DNA of 64,000 nucleotides from Thermoleophilales bacterium (GCA_020636955.1 JACJWY010000004.1:103501-167500), one strand, 5' to 3'. Counted from the first letter of the stretch, positions 17,438 through 26,586 are shown. Notes: generated by a model not told the origin, from the sequence alone. Translations and numbers: made by a program.

Positions 17438-18895
17438 ATGGCCGATATGCAACTGCTTGCCGCCAGCGGTGCGGAAACCGCAGCGCAGATTGCCGCCGGC
17501 GAGGTCTCGGCTGATGAAGTGCTCGACTTCTGGCTGTCCCGTGCCGCGAACGACCGCCTGAACGGATACCTCTGGAAATCCGGTCCCGAATCGGCAAGGG
17601 AAGGCGGCGCTCCCGGCGGTCCGCTTTCCGGTGTTCCGATTGCGATCAAGGACATCTTCTGCACCGAAGGAGTGCCGACCACTGCCGCGTCGAGGATTCT
17701 CGGCGGTTACGTGCCGCCGTACACGGCGACCTCGGTGAGCAAGACCGCCGCGGCCGGGATGCCGATGCTGGGCAAGACCAACATGGACGAGTTCGCGATG
17801 GGCTCATCTAACGAGAATTCGGCTTACGGCGCCTGCCTCAATCCCTGGGACACCGAAAGGGTTCCGGGCGGATCCTCCGGCGGCTCGGCCGCCGTGGTGG
17901 CCGGCGGGCTCGCTCCCTGGGCGCTCGGTACCGATACCGGCGGTTCGATTCGGCAGCCCGCCGGTTTCTGCGGCATCGTCGGGTTGAAACCCACTTACGG
18001 AGCCATCTCCCGCTACGGAATGATCGCCTTCGCCTCTTCGCTGGACCAATGTGGTCCCCTGACCAGAAATGTCACCGATGCCGCCCTCCTCCTCGAGGTC
18101 CTTCAGGGGCGTGACGAGATGGATACGACCTCGGTCGGCATCGAAGGCGGGATCAAGGCTCCGACTGCAGAACGCCTCGACGGAATGACCTTCGGGGTGC
18201 CGCGCGGTTTGATTGGAGAGGGAATCGAAGCCGGCGTTCTCGCCCGCTTCGAGGACACACTGATCCGGATCGCCGAGCTCGGCGGAGAGATCGTCGATAT
18301 CGAACTGCCGCATGCCGGCCATGCGATTTCGGCCTATTACGTGCTGGCCCCGGCCGAGGCATCGACAAACCTCTCCCGCTACGACGGTGTGCGCTACGGC
18401 CTGCGCTCCAGCGATGAAGATCTCCTCTCGATGTACGAGCTGACCCGCGAAGAGGGCTTCGGGCCCGAGGTCAAACGGCGGATCATGCTCGGCACCTACG
18501 CACTTTCGTCCGGCTACTACGACGCCTACTATGGCCGTGCCCAGAAGGTCCGGACCCGGATTGTCGAGGACTTCGACAGCGCCTTCGCCAAGGTCGACTT
18601 CGTCGTCACGCCTACCTCCCCGACCGTCGCTTTCAGGCTTGGCGAGAAAACCGCCGACCCCTGGACGATGTACCTCAGCGATGTCTTCACGGTGCCGATC
18701 TCACTGGCTGGCATCCCTGCTATTTCGATTCCGGCCGGGCTGGCCGAGCCCGATGGCGGCGGGCCCGAACTCCCGGTGGGCTTTCAGATCGCAGCCCCCG
18801 CGTTCAGCGAGCAGAAACTGATCGAAGCCTCCCATGCGCTGGAACAGGCGATCGGATTCGACGGGTCAGCCGCCCTCGAAGGGGGCGCCCGATGA
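17438..18895 (+). CDS. gatA: Glutamyl-tRNA amidotransferase subunit A
   Basis: The 485-residue amidase-signature subunit that hydrolyses glutamine and channels ammonia to GatB. The Ser-cisSer-Lys triad is readable: Lys71 in GVPIAIKDIFCTEG, cis-Ser146 in VPGGSSGGSAA and nucleophile Ser170 in GTDTGGSIRQPA. The spacing between these three residues matches that of characterised GatA. The gene begins with ATG at 17438, and its stop overlaps the gatB ATG by 4 nt. Confidence 0.95.
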   Translation: MADMQLLAASGAETAAQIAAGEVSADEVLDFWLSRAANDRLNGYLWKSGPESAREGGAPGGPLSGVPIAIKDIFCTEGVPTTAASRILGGYVPPYTATSVSKTAAAGMPMLGKTNMDEFAMGSSNENSAYGACLNPWDTERVPGGSSGGSAAVVAGGLAPWALGTDTGGSIRQPAGFCGIVGLKPTYGAISRYGMIAFASSLDQCGPLTRNVTDAALLLEVLQGRDEMDTTSVGIEGGIKAPTAERLDGMTFGVPRGLIGEGIEAGVLARFEDTLIRIAELGGEIVDIELPHAGHAISAYYVLAPAEASTNLSRYDGVRYGLRSSDEDLLSMYELTREEGFGPEVKRRIMLGTYALSSGYYDAYYGRAQKVRTRIVEDFDSAFAKVDFVVTPTSPTVAFRLGEKTADPWTMYLSDVFTVPISLAGIPAISIPAGLAEPDGGGPELPVGFQIAAPAFSEQKLIEASHALEQAIGFDGSAALEGGAR

Positions 18896-20328
18896 GCACC
18901 GAATACGAGGCGGTGATCGGACTGGAAATCCACGTCCAGCTTTCGACAAGGACGAAGATGTTCTGCGGCTGCGAGCTTTCCTTCGGCGATGAGCCCAACG
19001 TCCACACCTGCCCGGTTTGCCTGGCCCTTCCCGGCGTCCTGCCGGTGCCGAACGAAAAGGCGGTTCAGTACGCGCTTCAGATCGGCGCGGCGCTCGGCTG
19101 CGAGCTTTCCCCGGTTTCCACCTTCGACCGCAAGAACTACTTCTATCCGGACAATCCCAAGGCCTACCAGATCACCCAGGCCACCTATCCCTTCGCGGTT
19201 AACGGCCGGCTTGGCGAGGTGAGGATCCATCACGCCCACCTCGAAGAAGACGCCGCCAAGACCATCCACACCGGTGGCGGGGGAAGGATCAGCGGCTCCG
19301 ACGCCTCCGAGGTGGATTTCAACCGGGGGGGAACTCCCCTGGTCGAGATTGTCACCGAGCCTGACCTGCGCTCCGGTGCCCAGGTGCGCGAATGGGGTCA
19401 GCTGCTCCGGGCGACGATCCGGCAGCTCGGGGTCTCCGACGTGAACATGGAGGAGGGCTCACTGCGCTGCGACGCGAACATTTCGGTGCGTCCGGTCGGC
19501 TCGGATGAACTGGGCACCAAGACCGAACTGAAGAACATGAACTCCTTCCGGTTCATCGAACGGGGTATCGAGGCCGAGGTCACCCGGCAGAAGGAAGTGA
19601 TCGCGGCCGGGGGAGAGGTCGAGCAGGAAACCCTCCACTTCGATCCTTCGACCGGCGAGCTGCATTCGCTGAGGTCCAAGGAGGAAGCCCACGACTATCG
19701 CTACCTGCCGGAACCGGACCTGGTCCCGGTGGTCCCGTCGCCGGAAACGCTGGAGATGGCGAAGAGCTCGCTTCCGGAGCTTCCGGCCGCGCGAGCCCGG
19801 CGTTACGAGGAGATCGGAGTCTCCGGGCAGGCCGCGTTGCTCCTGTCATTCGAAGTCGAATGGGCCGAGTACTTCGAAGGCGTGCTCGAGGCCGGGACCG
19901 GAATCGACCCCCGGGTTGCTGCGAACTGGGTAACCGGAGAACTTGCGGCCGAGCTCCGCCGTCAGGACGACCGGCCACTTGCCGAATCCAAAGTCGGCCC
20001 TGCCGCGCTGGCGACTCTCATCAACATGGTCGCGGAGAAAAAGATCTCGCACGGCTCTGGCAAGTCCGTGCTGGAAGAAATGGTCAGCTCCGGGGCGGAA
20101 CCCGAGTCGGTGGTTGCCGAGCAGGGCCTCGAGCAGATTTCCGATTCCGGTGAACTGGAAAGAATCGTAATTCAGGCCATCGAAGACAACCCGAAACCTG
20201 CCGAGCAGGTCCGCTCAGGCAACGAGAAGGCAATCGGTGCCCTGGTCGGGGCGGTCATGAAGGCGACCCAGGGCCGCGCCGACGGAGGCGAGGTCAACCG
20301 CCTCCTGCGTCAGCACCTGGGCCTCTAG
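18892..20328 (+). CDS. gatB: Aspartyl/glutamyl-tRNA amidotransferase subunit B
   Basis: The 478-residue subunit that binds and activates the misacylated tRNA and carries out the kinase/transamidation step. It opens YEAVIGLEIHVQLSTRTKMF; the Cys pairs of the zinc-binding site appear as CGCEL and CPVCLALPG. The centre has the ATP/Mg residues region LEEDAAKTIHTGG and EVDFNRGGTPLVEIVTEPD. The C-terminal helical YqeY-like tail ends RLLRQHLGL. It closes the gatCAB operon; its stop lies 19 nt from the end of the convergent protease gene, with no obvious terminator between them. Confidence 0.95.
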   Translation: MSTEYEAVIGLEIHVQLSTRTKMFCGCELSFGDEPNVHTCPVCLALPGVLPVPNEKAVQYALQIGAALGCELSPVSTFDRKNYFYPDNPKAYQITQATYPFAVNGRLGEVRIHHAHLEEDAAKTIHTGGGGRISGSDASEVDFNRGGTPLVEIVTEPDLRSGAQVREWGQLLRATIRQLGVSDVNMEEGSLRCDANISVRPVGSDELGTKTELKNMNSFRFIERGIEAEVTRQKEVIAAGGEVEQETLHFDPSTGELHSLRSKEEAHDYRYLPEPDLVPVVPSPETLEMAKSSLPELPAARARRYEEIGVSGQAALLLSFEVEWAEYFEGVLEAGTGIDPRVAANWVTGELAAELRRQDDRPLAESKVGPAALATLINMVAEKKISHGSGKSVLEEMVSSGAEPESVVAEQGLEQISDSGELERIVIQAIEDNPKPAEQVRSGNEKAIGALVGAVMKATQGRADGGEVNRLLRQHLGL

Positions 20329-20347
20329 GTTTCGTCCGGCCCTGCGA

Positions 20348-21625
20348 TCAGCGGCGTCGCAGCTTCACCTTGAAGCTTCGAACGACGGCGCGCTTGCTCT
20401 TCTTGCCGGTCTGATCGACCGCCCAGACCCGCAGGGTGTGCTTGCCGGGGCTCAACCGCTTGATTGTGATCTTGCTGGCACAGGTCTGGGGCTTGCGACG
20501 ATCGTACTTGCAGGTGAAACCGAGCAGGGTTGCCGCCGAACCCGAGAACTTGAACTTCACCGACCGTTTGTGGACCACCTTGGGCGGGGCACTCAGCAGC
20601 TTGATTTTCGGAGGTGGGGAGCCGCCGGCGTTGACGTAAAGGGACTTGGCCGCATTCGAGAAATACGGGCCGAATATGAAGCCGCAGGTGCTGGGAGCAC
20701 TGTCGCAGTAGCCGTAGCTGACCACCGAATTCACATAGTTGCCGAGGGTAACCCAGCCGCCTCCGCTGGCGCCCTGCTGCATATAGCAGGGGCTTGCGGC
20801 GATCGGGTATGGGGCGAGGTTGCTGCTTCCGTTGTCGCGACCGGCGAAAGACGAGTGGCAGCCCCGAAGGATCTCTCCGTCATAGGGCGGGTTCGGCTTC
20901 GAGGGGTATCCGTAGAGCGTGTACTCCAGGCCCTTCGGGTTCAGGTCGAAGGCGATCTGCCTTGAACCGAAGTAATTCTGGGCCGGCTGGTCGAGCACGA
21001 CCACCCCGATGTCGTAGGAGTTCGAGCCCTGGCTTACCCATTGGGAAGTGGTGTAAAGGCTGACCGCGGTACCTACCCCCAGCGGCGCGACCCCGTTCTC
21101 ATATCCGGGGATGAACACCAGGTTGGTGACAAAGGACTTGGTCGCCTGATCGAAGACGCAATGCCCGGCAGTGAAAATCACGTTGCGGTTGAGGGAGTCG
21201 ATGATCGTCCCGGAGCAGCTGTACGTGTTCGCGCCGACCGAGAAGAAGATCTTCCCGTGAACCACCTGGGGGAACTTGGTTACGTTCCCCGGGGTGAAAT
21301 CGCCGGTCGCCGCGGAAGCAGAAGCGCCGCCGATGAAATCGGGGATGTCGAGACTGTTTGCGGGGTCGGGCATGTCGGCCGGCTTGGCCGCAGCCAGCCG
21401 TTCCGGGGTCCAGAAGGAATCAGCCGAGGCCGGAGTGAGCACGGTTTCGGAGACGACGCCGCCGGAATCCGGGTTTACCTTCGACACCTTGGGCGGCGGT
21501 GGCCCCAGGTTGACGATTTCGGCAGCGGTCGCCTTGGACGAGAACGAAAAGAGGATGGCTGTGAGGGCGACGGCCAGTGCGATAGCCCCGAACGCCGTTC
21601 CCCTTGCCCTGCTTGTGAGACCCAT
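20348..21625 (-). CDS. Secreted trypsin/V8-like serine protease with C-terminal Ig-like module
   Basis: A 425-residue exported protein with an N-terminal signal segment (about residues 10-34, ending near ATAAE). The chymotrypsin-fold triad is readable: His in IFTAGHCVFD, Asp in SNSYDIGVVVLD and Ser in QQGASGGGWV. The serine motif is GASGG rather than the usual GDSGG, as in some V8/glutamyl endopeptidases. After the protease domain and a short PPP linker, the last 85 residues form a beta-rich module with a Cys pair (FTCKYD/QTCASK), like the small Ig-like repeats common on secreted Thermoleophilia proteins, ending in a very basic tail. The target is unknown. A propeptide of about 80 residues probably precedes the protease domain. 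Confidence 0.85.
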   Translation of the reverse strand: MGLTSRARGTAFGAIALAVALTAILFSFSSKATAAEIVNLGPPPPKVSKVNPDSGGVVSETVLTPASADSFWTPERLAAAKPADMPDPANSLDIPDFIGGASASAATGDFTPGNVTKFPQVVHGKIFFSVGANTYSCSGTIIDSLNRNVIFTAGHCVFDQATKSFVTNLVFIPGYENGVAPLGVGTAVSLYTTSQWVSQGSNSYDIGVVVLDQPAQNYFGSRQIAFDLNPKGLEYTLYGYPSKPNPPYDGEILRGCHSSFAGRDNGSSNLAPYPIAASPCYMQQGASGGGWVTLGNYVNSVVSYGYCDSAPSTCGFIFGPYFSNAAKSLYVNAGGSPPPKIKLLSAPPKVVHKRSVKFKFSGSAATLLGFTCKYDRRKPQTCASKITIKRLSPGKHTLRVWAVDQTGKKSKRAVVRSFKVKLRRR

Positions 21626-21686
21626 GGTTCCATTAGAACAGATCAGGAGACCATTGGTTGCGAACAGGCCGGAAATCCCCTCGTCC

Positions 21687-21692
21687 TATACT
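21687..21692 (+). promoter_or_regulatory. -10 element TATACT before ndh
   Basis: TATACT, close to the consensus, ends 7 nt before the ndh ATG at 21700; no Shine-Dalgarno sequence is present, so a leaderless transcript is likely. This supports choosing the 21700 start over an in-frame ATG at 21658, which lies upstream of the promoter. Confidence 0.55.
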
Positions 21693-21699
21693 CGCGACC

Positions 21700-23085
21700 A
21701 TGGCCTGGAACATCGTCATAGTCGGCGGCGGATTCGCCGGAGCCAACGTGGCCCGGCACCTCGAGAAGGTGCTGCCCCGTCAATCGTCGAGACTGACTCT
21801 GGTCAATGACGTGAATTTCCTTCTGTACACGCCGCTGCTTCCCGAAGCGGCGGCCGGCACCCTGGAGCCCCGGCACGTGGTGACGCCGCTGCGCGAGATC
21901 CTCCACCGCACCAACCTTCGCCTCGGGGTCGTCGACGCGCACGACCGGGCGGCCGGCGAGGTCACCCTTCGCGGCCATATGGGCCAGACCGAACAGATCC
22001 CCTACGACCATCTGGTTCTTGCCCCGGGCTCGATCTCGCGGTTTCTCCCGGTGCCGGGGCTGAACGAACACGCGGTCGGATTCAAGAGCCTCGCCGACGC
22101 GATCTTTCTGAGAAACCACCTGATCGAGACCCTCGAAATGGCCAATGCCACGGATGACCGGGAATTGAGGGAGGAGTTGCTCACCTACGTCTTCGTTGGT
22201 GGTGGCTATGCCGGACTCGAGGCGCTGGCCGAGCTTCAGGACTTCGCGGCTGATGCGATGAGGGACTATCCGAAAGCCCGCCTCCACGGCATGCGCTGGG
22301 TTCTGGTGGAAGCGGCCGACCGGGTTTTGCCCGAGATCGACCGGGAACTGGCCGACTACGCGGTTGATGAACTGCGGGGCCGGGGAATCGACATCAAGCT
22401 CGCCACGACCCTCGACGAGGTGACCGAGACCACCGCCACGATTTCAACCGGCGAGGTAATTCCGACCCGGACCGTGGTCTGGACCGCCGGGGTCGTTCCC
22501 AACCCGGGGCTCCGGAATTTCGACGTCCCCCTGGACGATAAGGGAAGGGTCAAGGTTGACAGCAGCATGGCGGTGGAGGGGGCGGAGGGCGTCTGGTCTC
22601 TCGGTGATTCGGCGGCGGTGCCCAATCCGAAGGGTGGCGTCTGCCCGCCGACCGCGCAGCATGCGGTCCGCCAGGCGCCGGTCGTGGCCGCAAACATCGC
22701 GGCGGCGATCGGGCTCGGCGAACCCGAAACCTTCGATTACCAGGGCTACGCCTCCTTCGTCAACCTCGGCCGATACAAAGCGGTCGGCAAGGTCGGCGAC
22801 CGGACCTTTCGGGGGTTCAAGGCCTGGTGGATGGCCCGCTCGTACCACATGAGCCAGATACCCGGTGCTTCCAGAAAGGCCCGTGCGGTGATCGACTGGA
22901 CCGCCAGCCTGCCCTTCTCGCGTGACATATCCGAGGTCGGTTCAATCGGCCGGCCCGGTGTTCTCAGCCCCGACCGTTATGCCCATGGCGGCTCCCACCG
23001 TCCGGTCGAGGGTGAGCTCCCCGCGGCGGGGCGCGATCGTGCCGCTGCGGACGCCACCGCCGAAAGCGACGCCGGATCTAGCTGA
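21700..23085 (+). CDS. ndh: Type II NADH dehydrogenase
   Basis: A single-subunit NADH:quinone oxidoreductase of 461 residues. It opens AWNIVIVGGGFAGANVARHL, the FAD-binding GxGxxG fold. The NADH-binding fold is TYVFVGGGYAGLEALAEL near residue 165, and GVWSLGDSAAVPNPKGGVCP is the second FAD contact. The C-terminal amphipathic helices (FRGFKAWWMARSYHMSQIPG) bind the membrane surface. The last 40 residues are Pro/Gly/Ala-rich and probably disordered. It would reduce the menaquinone made by the men genes in this window without pumping protons. Its last 8 nt overlap the convergent cupredoxin gene. Confidence 0.92.
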   Translation: MAWNIVIVGGGFAGANVARHLEKVLPRQSSRLTLVNDVNFLLYTPLLPEAAAGTLEPRHVVTPLREILHRTNLRLGVVDAHDRAAGEVTLRGHMGQTEQIPYDHLVLAPGSISRFLPVPGLNEHAVGFKSLADAIFLRNHLIETLEMANATDDRELREELLTYVFVGGGYAGLEALAELQDFAADAMRDYPKARLHGMRWVLVEAADRVLPEIDRELADYAVDELRGRGIDIKLATTLDEVTETTATISTGEVIPTRTVVWTAGVVPNPGLRNFDVPLDDKGRVKVDSSMAVEGAEGVWSLGDSAAVPNPKGGVCPPTAQHAVRQAPVVAANIAAAIGLGEPETFDYQGYASFVNLGRYKAVGKVGDRTFRGFKAWWMARSYHMSQIPGASRKARAVIDWTASLPFSRDISEVGSIGRPGVLSPDRYAHGGSHRPVEGELPAAGRDRAAADATAESDAGSS

Positions 23086-23641
23086 CCGTGATCGTTGTGT
23101 CCATGCCACGCTGGGCATGGGTCGGCAGGGAGCACCAGAGGCGATAGATCCCCGGCGTGGTGGTGAAACGGATCTGGTTCACCTGGCCCGGGCCGGTTTC
23201 CGGCGTGGCGATCTCGTCGTCACCGTCAACCCGTTGAACGTGCAGGTCGTGGCTGTCTTCCCCCTGATTGTTCAACTCGATGATCGTGTCGCCGGCTTTG
23301 ATCTCTATGGCCGAAAGGGTGAAGCCGAACTCCCAGGCTTTCACCCCGAGGCGGGCCGGGTCCGGAACCGGTACCTCGATCGTCCTGCATTTCCGCACCT
23401 TGTACTTCCTGAATGTGACCACGCGCTTCTTCCTGCCGTGCCGCCAGACCCAACGGACCCTTTTCTTCTTTCGCCACTCCCAATGGCATTTCGTCACGGT
23501 CGAGCCACCTGGGACGGCGACGGAGAGATTTTCCGGTTTCGGGCCCGGGCTCTTGTCGGAGCCGGAACCCGATGCCGGAGCCGGCCCGCCAGACAGGACA
23601 AGCGCTGACAGTGCCAACAGCAAGAGGGTCGCCTTCCTCAT
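23078..23641 (-). CDS. Secreted cupredoxin-like copper protein with a basic, Trp-rich insert
   Basis: A 187-residue protein with a clear signal peptide (MRKATLLLLALSALVLSGG). The C-terminal half is a plastocyanin-type fold with a full type-1 copper set: His131 or His134 (SHDLHV), Cys170, His175 and Met180 in WCSLPTHAQRGM. Between Cys52 and Cys85 is an unusual run of Lys/Arg and Trp (RKKKRVRWVWRHGRKK) that could form a disulfide-closed hairpin. The ATG overlaps the upstream DUF1501 stop by 4 nt, so the two are co-translated. An electron-transfer or copper-carrier role for the DUF1800/DUF1501 pair is inferred; no partner is known. Confidence 0.8.
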   Translation of the reverse strand: MRKATLLLLALSALVLSGGPAPASGSGSDKSPGPKPENLSVAVPGGSTVTKCHWEWRKKKRVRWVWRHGRKKRVVTFRKYKVRKCRTIEVPVPDPARLGVKAWEFGFTLSAIEIKAGDTIIELNNQGEDSHDLHVQRVDGDDEIATPETGPGQVNQIRFTTTPGIYRLWCSLPTHAQRGMDTTITVS

Positions 23642-24990
23642 TTGATCAGCACCGGACGGGCGAAGCCGGCCGCGCCAGGAATGATCGGCGCGGCCTCGTG
23701 GCCAAACCACTGCTCGAGAATCGAGCAGTACATGGCCCGGAAATCCGAGGTGTGGCGCAGGTTGTCGTCCTCATCGAGGTTGACCAGGCCGGGGAACTCA
23801 CCGACCATCCGGCCACTGGCCCGGCTGCCGATCAAGAACGCGACCCCGGCCGCACCGTGGTCGGTCCCGGCGGATCCGTTCTCCTCCGGACGGCGACCGA
23901 ACTCGGACCAGACCTGGACCAGTACCCGGTCCTGAAGACCGCGCGCTTCCAGATCCCGCTGGAAAGCGAGGATCGAATCGCAGGTCGCCTTGATTGCCCC
24001 GTCGAATTCCTCGACCTGGGCGGAGTGGGTGTCGTAGGCGCCGTCGGCGGTCACCGAAACAAGGTGGAGCGGCATGCCAGCCCCGAGCAGGGCAGCCAGG
24101 CCGGAAAGCTGCGTTCCCAGACGGGCCTCGGGATAGATCACCGGCGACTCGAAATCGCCGAAGTTGGCGAGGGTCTGGCGGACGATGTTGGTCGCCCGGA
24201 TCGCACGCCTGCTGTCATCGAGTGCCGGCGACTGCGATTTCATCGATCCCATGTTTGTGAAGCTACGGAACATCTCGTCGCTCACCGGCTCGGAGGCATG
24301 CGACCAGAGGTCATAGCCGGTGATCCCTTCGACTGCCGCAACCGGTTTGTCAAGCGTCGCCAGGGAAGGGGAGAGGCTGCTGCTAAGCGAGAGTCCCTGA
24401 AGCGGATTGGTCTCGCTCCCGACCAGATCGAGATAGCGGCCCATCCAGCCGGTCCTCGCGTCGGTGTCGAGCTCGCCGACCTCCCAGAAGTGCCGGGAAG
24501 TGAAATGCGACTGATTGGGGTCGGTATAGCCGACCGCCGGAAACACAGTCACTTTGCCCTCCCCGTAAAGCTGGGCCAGCGCCGCGGCCGAAGGGTGCCA
24601 GCGGAGGCTGGGATCCTCGGTGAAGGCGATTCCGTCACCCTCGTCGAGCGCGAGAACCGGACGCAACTCCCGGTACCGCGGGTGGCCGACCGGGGCCAGG
24701 AGCGACAGAGCGTCGGCGCCGCCATCGAGAAAGATCGAGACGAGAATCCGGTCCGACTGCGCGGCTTCAGCTATGCCGTCCTCGAAAAATGGAAGCGGCG
24801 TTTTCCCGGCGCCGTAGACCGCGAGCGCGAGACCGGCGGCGCCGGCGATGAAGCCGCGCCGGGTCAGGCCGGTACCAGCCGGCATCGGCATCCCGGACTC
24901 GATCTGCGGCAGTCCCTGACCCGCCTGGGCTGCCGCCGAGCGAAAGAGGCGGGAGCGGGTGTAGTTGTCGCAGCAGCCGGGTCTGTTCAC
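23638..24990 (-). CDS. DUF1501 family protein, Tat-exported
   Basis: A 450-residue protein of a widespread but uncharacterised family related to the alkaline-phosphatase/sulfatase fold. A twin-arginine signal, TGLTRRGFIAGAAGLALAVYG, lies about 45 residues in. Typical segments follow: ILVSIFLDGGADALSLLAP, SHFTSRHFWEVGE, YDTHSAQVEEF and VWSEFGRRPEENGSAGTDHG. The start is the GTG overlapping the DUF1800 stop (GTGA); a further in-frame ATG at 25071 lies inside the upstream gene. Cells carrying DUF1501 almost always carry DUF1800 next to it, as here. The function is unknown; the Tat signal implies folding, perhaps with a metal, before export. Confidence 0.85.
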   Translation of the reverse strand: MNRPGCCDNYTRSRLFRSAAAQAGQGLPQIESGMPMPAGTGLTRRGFIAGAAGLALAVYGAGKTPLPFFEDGIAEAAQSDRILVSIFLDGGADALSLLAPVGHPRYRELRPVLALDEGDGIAFTEDPSLRWHPSAAALAQLYGEGKVTVFPAVGYTDPNQSHFTSRHFWEVGELDTDARTGWMGRYLDLVGSETNPLQGLSLSSSLSPSLATLDKPVAAVEGITGYDLWSHASEPVSDEMFRSFTNMGSMKSQSPALDDSRRAIRATNIVRQTLANFGDFESPVIYPEARLGTQLSGLAALLGAGMPLHLVSVTADGAYDTHSAQVEEFDGAIKATCDSILAFQRDLEARGLQDRVLVQVWSEFGRRPEENGSAGTDHGAAGVAFLIGSRASGRMVGEFPGLVNLDEDDNLRHTSDFRAMYCSILEQWFGHEAAPIIPGAAGFARPVLIK

Positions 24991-26546
24991 GAGAGCTGAA
25001 AATCGGGGCAGGAAGGGATCAGTTGAAGCAAAGCGTTTTGTCGCATCGCCAGGTAGGGGCGAGCCTGCCATTCGTCCTGGATGTAGGCGGGGATCCGGTT
25101 CGCCATAGCGATCAACTCGGCCTGGTGATCCGACCTCAGGGCCGGCCAGCCGTAAGTGCCAAGCGCGCGGTTGACCGCCTCCCTCGTGGTTTCGCTATCC
25201 CGGTAGGAGTCATCCCAGGGGTCGGCATGAACCTTGTCCAGGGCGTAGGTGACCATCATCCAGCGGAACCTCACGGTTGAGGTGTCAAGCCACCTGTCGT
25301 CGTCCCATCCCGACACGTTCGGAGGCATGAACAACTCCTGGCCAGCCCCGTCACAAAGCCAGATCCAGTCATTGGTCTCGATCGGCAGTCCGAGCGATCG
25401 CAACAGACTGGCATTGAAAACCACGGGCGGCTTGACCATCGGCGGTCCACGGTAGAAATCCGGATGCTGGAGGATCGCTTCGACCACCGGCAGAACCTTC
25501 CGGTCGCTTTCCAGGTAGAGCCTGATCAGCGCCTTTCTCGTGTTCGTCGACGGGGCGGCGGGAACGAAATAGCTCCAGAGCTTGTCCACGAAGAAACTGG
25601 CGTGAAGCTTGTGGGTCACGCAGAGCCGGCAGACATCGCGCCAGTTCCAGTTGCCTTTCCGGCTGAAAATCTTCTTCGACTCCTCGTCGTGATACTCGGG
25701 GTCGAAGCGGAAGTTCACCGCGCCGAGATTCTCGTCCCAGTCATACCGCCAGCCGGTCAGCGCCCGGGCCGCCTCGCGGATGTCATCCTCGGTGTATGCG
25801 CCACGGTCCGCGCCGAGGGTGAACAGCTCCATCAGCTCCCGGGCATAGTTCTCATTCGGCGACCATTTGTTGTTGTCGCCACCATTCAGCCACTGGAGCA
25901 TTGCCGGATCCTTGGTGATCCGGACCACGAGGTCGTCAAAGGTGCCATTCACACCTGCCCGAAGGGTCCAGTACTGGTCGATCATCTGGCGTTGCTGCGA
26001 AACCCCGGATCTCGACGTGGCAAACCAGTCATGGAAAACCAGGGCCATGCGCTCGCGGAAGGGCTGATCGGTACGGACCATTCGGTCAAGCCACCAGAGA
26101 TGGTCATGACCCCATGAATCGAAGGGGGCCAGCGGTAGTCCTTCCTGGTCGACCGGAGCCGGACCGGTCAGTTTCGCTTTCCCCTTCGGCCGGGTCAGGG
26201 AAAGCACGGCTTTCTTCATGCCCAGCCGGGCCAGCTCTTCGGCCTGCCCCGGTGCCGGTCCGAAACCGGCCCGGTTCAGCAGACGGGTCGCCTCCAGCCG
26301 GCCGAAACGGCCCTTGTAAGTCCCGAAAGGCTGAGGCTTCCAAGGATACGTCGGCTCCTGCGGCCGGGGAAGGGGACGGGGACCGGGACCCTTGCGCGGG
26401 GCCTTTTCCCCCTTGCGGCGCCGGATCACCTTCTTCCTCAACCTGACCACGCCCTCGCCGGAATCCACCCACCTCTCGCGGTGGTAGACCCTGATTCGCT
26501 TCTTTTTCCCCGCTCTTGCAGACATCCCTGACTTCACATTCTTCAC
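24987..26546 (-). CDS. DUF1800 family protein with basic N-terminal extension
   Basis: A 519-residue member of a large helical family with no assigned function. Family landmarks are EATRLLNRAGFGPAPGQAEE near residue 85, FRERMALVFHDWFATSRSGV, NENYARELMELFTLG, EAARALTGWRYDWDE, FFVDKLWSYFV and PPNVSGWDDDRWLD. The first 65 residues are very rich in Lys/Arg and Pro, and no signal peptide is visible. It may be exported by hitch-hiking with the Tat-targeted DUF1501 partner, or stay inside. It is first in the DUF1800-DUF1501-cupredoxin operon, each junction overlapping by 4 nt, which argues for a fixed stoichiometric complex. Confidence 0.85.
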   Translation of the reverse strand: MKNVKSGMSARAGKKKRIRVYHRERWVDSGEGVVRLRKKVIRRRKGEKAPRKGPGPRPLPRPQEPTYPWKPQPFGTYKGRFGRLEATRLLNRAGFGPAPGQAEELARLGMKKAVLSLTRPKGKAKLTGPAPVDQEGLPLAPFDSWGHDHLWWLDRMVRTDQPFRERMALVFHDWFATSRSGVSQQRQMIDQYWTLRAGVNGTFDDLVVRITKDPAMLQWLNGGDNNKWSPNENYARELMELFTLGADRGAYTEDDIREAARALTGWRYDWDENLGAVNFRFDPEYHDEESKKIFSRKGNWNWRDVCRLCVTHKLHASFFVDKLWSYFVPAAPSTNTRKALIRLYLESDRKVLPVVEAILQHPDFYRGPPMVKPPVVFNASLLRSLGLPIETNDWIWLCDGAGQELFMPPNVSGWDDDRWLDTSTVRFRWMMVTYALDKVHADPWDDSYRDSETTREAVNRALGTYGWPALRSDHQAELIAMANRIPAYIQDEWQARPYLAMRQNALLQLIPSCPDFQLS

Positions 26547-26574
26547 CAGACGTCAAGCGGAACCTCCCGAAGGG

Positions 26575-26580
26575 CACAAT
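26575..26580 (+). promoter_or_regulatory. -10-like CACAAT before the zinc-ribbon membrane protein
   Basis: CACAAT ends 6 nt before the GTG at 26587 and no Shine-Dalgarno sequence is seen. It fits the leaderless geometry seen elsewhere but is a weaker match. Confidence 0.3.
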
Positions 26581-26586
26581 GCCGGT

